This document shows, piece after piece, positions 41,676 to 43,438 of a stretch of 43,438 bases of DNA. The stretch's first letter is position 1. Each line of letters begins with the position of its first letter. The stretch comes from Dysgonomonas sp. Marseille-P4677 (lineage in GTDB: Bacteria; Bacteroidota; Bacteroidia; Bacteroidales; Dysgonomonadaceae): the NCBI RefSeq assembly GCF_016652235.1, contig NZ_JAEPKU010000021.1, positions 1-43,438 of the forward strand, written 5' to 3'. The translations under genes and the position numbers were made by a program. The notes under the pieces were generated by a model, which was given only the letters and a program-made list of their open reading frames with translations, was not told where the DNA came from and did not search any database.

Positions 41676-43438
41676 ATGAAGAAAATATTATATAAATCGG
41701 TTTTTGCTATGGCTTTAGGCTTTGTGAGTTTGGCAGCCGTAGCCCAGAAAGATTCTACTATAATCCGTCAGGTATTACTTGAGCGTGATTATAATCCGAC
41801 ATTACAGGATGCTTCCAAAATAAATACATTGCCATCTATATACTCTCCGATAATCAAGCCGAAGGAATTAAAATATCTAAGTTCAGTTCCTCAGATTTCA
41901 TTAGCTAACAATAAATTGGGAAGTGCTGAGCCCGGAGATATAAAAACAGGTGTAGATTATAGTAAGAAGCGAGGTTATCTCAATTTAGGAGCCGGTAGTA
42001 ATTCGAATATAGAAGGAGCGTTAGGATATAGAATAGTTCATGCAACAAGAGATCGGTTAGATATTTTTGCCACTCATTCATCCACTAGTGGTACTGTCGA
42101 TTATCTTCAAAAGAATTTAGAACTGGAAGATGCCAAGGCAAAATATTCAGCAAGCAAGATCAATCTGGAGTATGAACATACATTCGATCCATCTATTTTG
42201 TGGATAGATGCCTCTTTCTATAATACGTCATATAACTATTATGGTAATCCTTTTATCGCTAAAAGTTCTCCGGAAATTAATCGTTTCGATTTAGATTCTC
42301 GTCAGAATGTAGATGTATTCAGCGTAGGCGCAGGCCTTAAGTCAAGAGAGGAAAGTGAGAGTATATTAAAATATGATGCAGGAATTACGTATCAGAACTT
42401 TAAGAACAAGTATGGTTATCAAGTCGCAGGTGAAGGGCCTAAAGGTGGACAAATTGATTTAAATGCTAATTTCTTCACTGATTTTGGTTCAGATAAATCT
42501 ATTGGTGTAAAAGGATGGTTGATGAATCAGTCTTTTAGCGATAATTCTATATATATGCCTGATGCCTATCATAGCCTGACAAGTATTACGGCAACTCCTT
42601 ATATCAAGTTTCAGGGAAGCAGCTGGAACGCTGACTTAGGTGTGAACGTGAGTACTGTATTCGATGTTAAGAATAAGATATTATTTTCCCCTAACTTAAA
42701 AGCAGCTATTCATATTGATGAAAAGAATACTTTCTATGCTGAGGCTACAGGTGGTATTAACAACAACACTTTTCTGGATATTTTGCAAGAAAACAGATAT
42801 GTCAATCTTTGGTCGAGAATAGAATATTCTAAAACACTTTATGATCTTAAGGCCGGCTTTAAATCAGGGGTTGTTGAGGGTTTCGAGTTTGATATATTTG
42901 CAGGCTATAAGCAAACAGACAAGGATCATTTGTATATTTATCAGAATAATCTAGAGAATAGTCTTGTATCTGAGGGTGCTTGGGGAAATGTAAGTGCACC
43001 TGTATATGCAAATATAGGTACAGGGAATATCGGAGGCCTTATAAAAACCAATCTAATTCCTTATACGGACCTTTCGGCCAGACTCACAGCTTATTTTTAT
43101 AATGTAAAATATAAGGATGCTTATGTGGCATATGTTGGTTCTCCTACGCTGTCCGACTTTTCTGAGAAGAAGGCTTGGGGTAGACCTGCATTCACTGCCG
43201 AATTAAATGCAGATGTTAAACCAATCAGTAACCTGACTCTTTCAGTCAATTACTTATACGCCGGTGGCCGTAAAACTATTTTTAGAACATCGATGGTTCA
43301 ACAGTGGCAAGTGTTGAAAATGAAGGATATAAATGAGTTGAACTTTAAAGGTGAGTATCAGTTAACAGACTGGTTATCGGTAAATGCAAGACTTAATAAT
43401 ATTTTGTTTCAGAAATATGAATTGCAATATGGATATCC
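41676..43438 (+). CDS. Outer-membrane TonB-receptor-like barrel, plug-less (3' end cut off)
   Basis: The frame is open to the last base of the window, 587 codons, so the protein is incomplete. A signal peptide (ILYKSVFAMALGFVSLAAVAQ) is followed by about 65 residues with no plug motif, then paired beta strands (GYLNLGAGSNSNIEGALGY, RLDIFATHSSTSGTVDY). The last visible residues, NELNFKGEYQLTDWLSVNAR and LNNILFQKYELQYGYP, are the final strands of a TonB-dependent receptor barrel ('NLFNKKYE..YGYP'). An in-frame ATG at 41643 is an alternative start. It follows the TPR gene almost without gap. Confidence 0.82.
   Translation, partial: MKKILYKSVFAMALGFVSLAAVAQKDSTIIRQVLLERDYNPTLQDASKINTLPSIYSPIIKPKELKYLSSVPQISLANNKLGSAEPGDIKTGVDYSKKRGYLNLGAGSNSNIEGALGYRIVHATRDRLDIFATHSSTSGTVDYLQKNLELEDAKAKYSASKINLEYEHTFDPSILWIDASFYNTSYNYYGNPFIAKSSPEINRFDLDSRQNVDVFSVGAGLKSREESESILKYDAGITYQNFKNKYGYQVAGEGPKGGQIDLNANFFTDFGSDKSIGVKGWLMNQSFSDNSIYMPDAYHSLTSITATPYIKFQGSSWNADLGVNVSTVFDVKNKILFSPNLKAAIHIDEKNTFYAEATGGINNNTFLDILQENRYVNLWSRIEYSKTLYDLKAGFKSGVVEGFEFDIFAGYKQTDKDHLYIYQNNLENSLVSEGAWGNVSAPVYANIGTGNIGGLIKTNLIPYTDLSARLTAYFYNVKYKDAYVAYVGSPTLSDFSEKKAWGRPAFTAELNADVKPISNLTLSVNYLYAGGRKTIFRTSMVQQWQVLKMKDINELNFKGEYQLTDWLSVNARLNNILFQKYELQYGY

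Noticed and set aside
1-43438. CRISPR, insertion sequence, prophage or toxin-antitoxin genes
   Set aside because: I looked for evenly spaced repeats, transposase motifs, inverted ends with target duplications and small toxin pairs on both strands and found none.

Overview
The window is ordinary bacterial chromosome from a low-GC member of the Bacteroidota, most likely order Bacteroidales. A Dysgonomonas-like or Porphyromonadaceae-like host is my best guess, from gene content and base composition only. Support for the phylum comes from repeated promoter-like TAnnTTTG boxes just upstream of starts (in two cases with TTG or TTTG about 20 bases further up), weak Shine-Dalgarno sequences, a TGS-domain/uridine-kinase fusion, an ECF sigma factor next to a small multi-pass membrane protein, secreted TPR proteins, and a DUF3109 protein. 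I found no phage, insertion sequence, CRISPR array or rRNA. There are 39 protein genes (one cut by each window end) and one tRNA gene.

Layout, left to right. Positions 1-7371 are on the plus strand: the end of a metallo-beta-lactamase-fold hydrolase, gcvP, an overlapping heavy-metal-domain/NlpE-like lipoprotein pair, asnA and the nucleoside kinase. A strong bidirectional terminator separates these from rnc-fabF-acpP on the minus strand, which diverges from purN. A secreted protein of unknown function then diverges from a class I fumarase. A minus-strand stretch (13.6-29.5 kb) follows: VOC protein, AraC regulator, secreted DUF1080 protein, the translation cluster thrS-infC-rpmI-rplT, a 684-residue TPR protein, and a polysaccharide export set of two Wza-like lipoproteins plus a Wzc-like tyrosine autokinase downstream of ruvX-def. 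After these come lptB, ilvE and a second deformylase that carries a lipoprotein signal.

An ECF sigma factor and a membrane partner (plus strand) converge on a DUF2752 membrane protein, PBP1A, priA, a small beta-barrel protein and tRNA-Arg(CCU), all on the minus strand. The window ends with a plus-strand operon: DUF3109 protein, zinc-ribbon NUDIX hydrolase, a 998-residue secreted TPR protein, and an outer-membrane barrel that runs off the end. The barrel looks like a TonB-dependent receptor barrel with no plug domain.

Most of the window is core housekeeping: translation, fatty acid synthesis, purine and amino acid metabolism, envelope and replication restart. The best leads for new biology are the lipoprotein deformylase, the TPR/plugless-barrel operon, the secreted protein with a plug-like segment at 10560-11663, and a long inverted repeat overlapping the region upstream of the thrS promoter. 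I see no obviously new multi-gene defence or mobile system.
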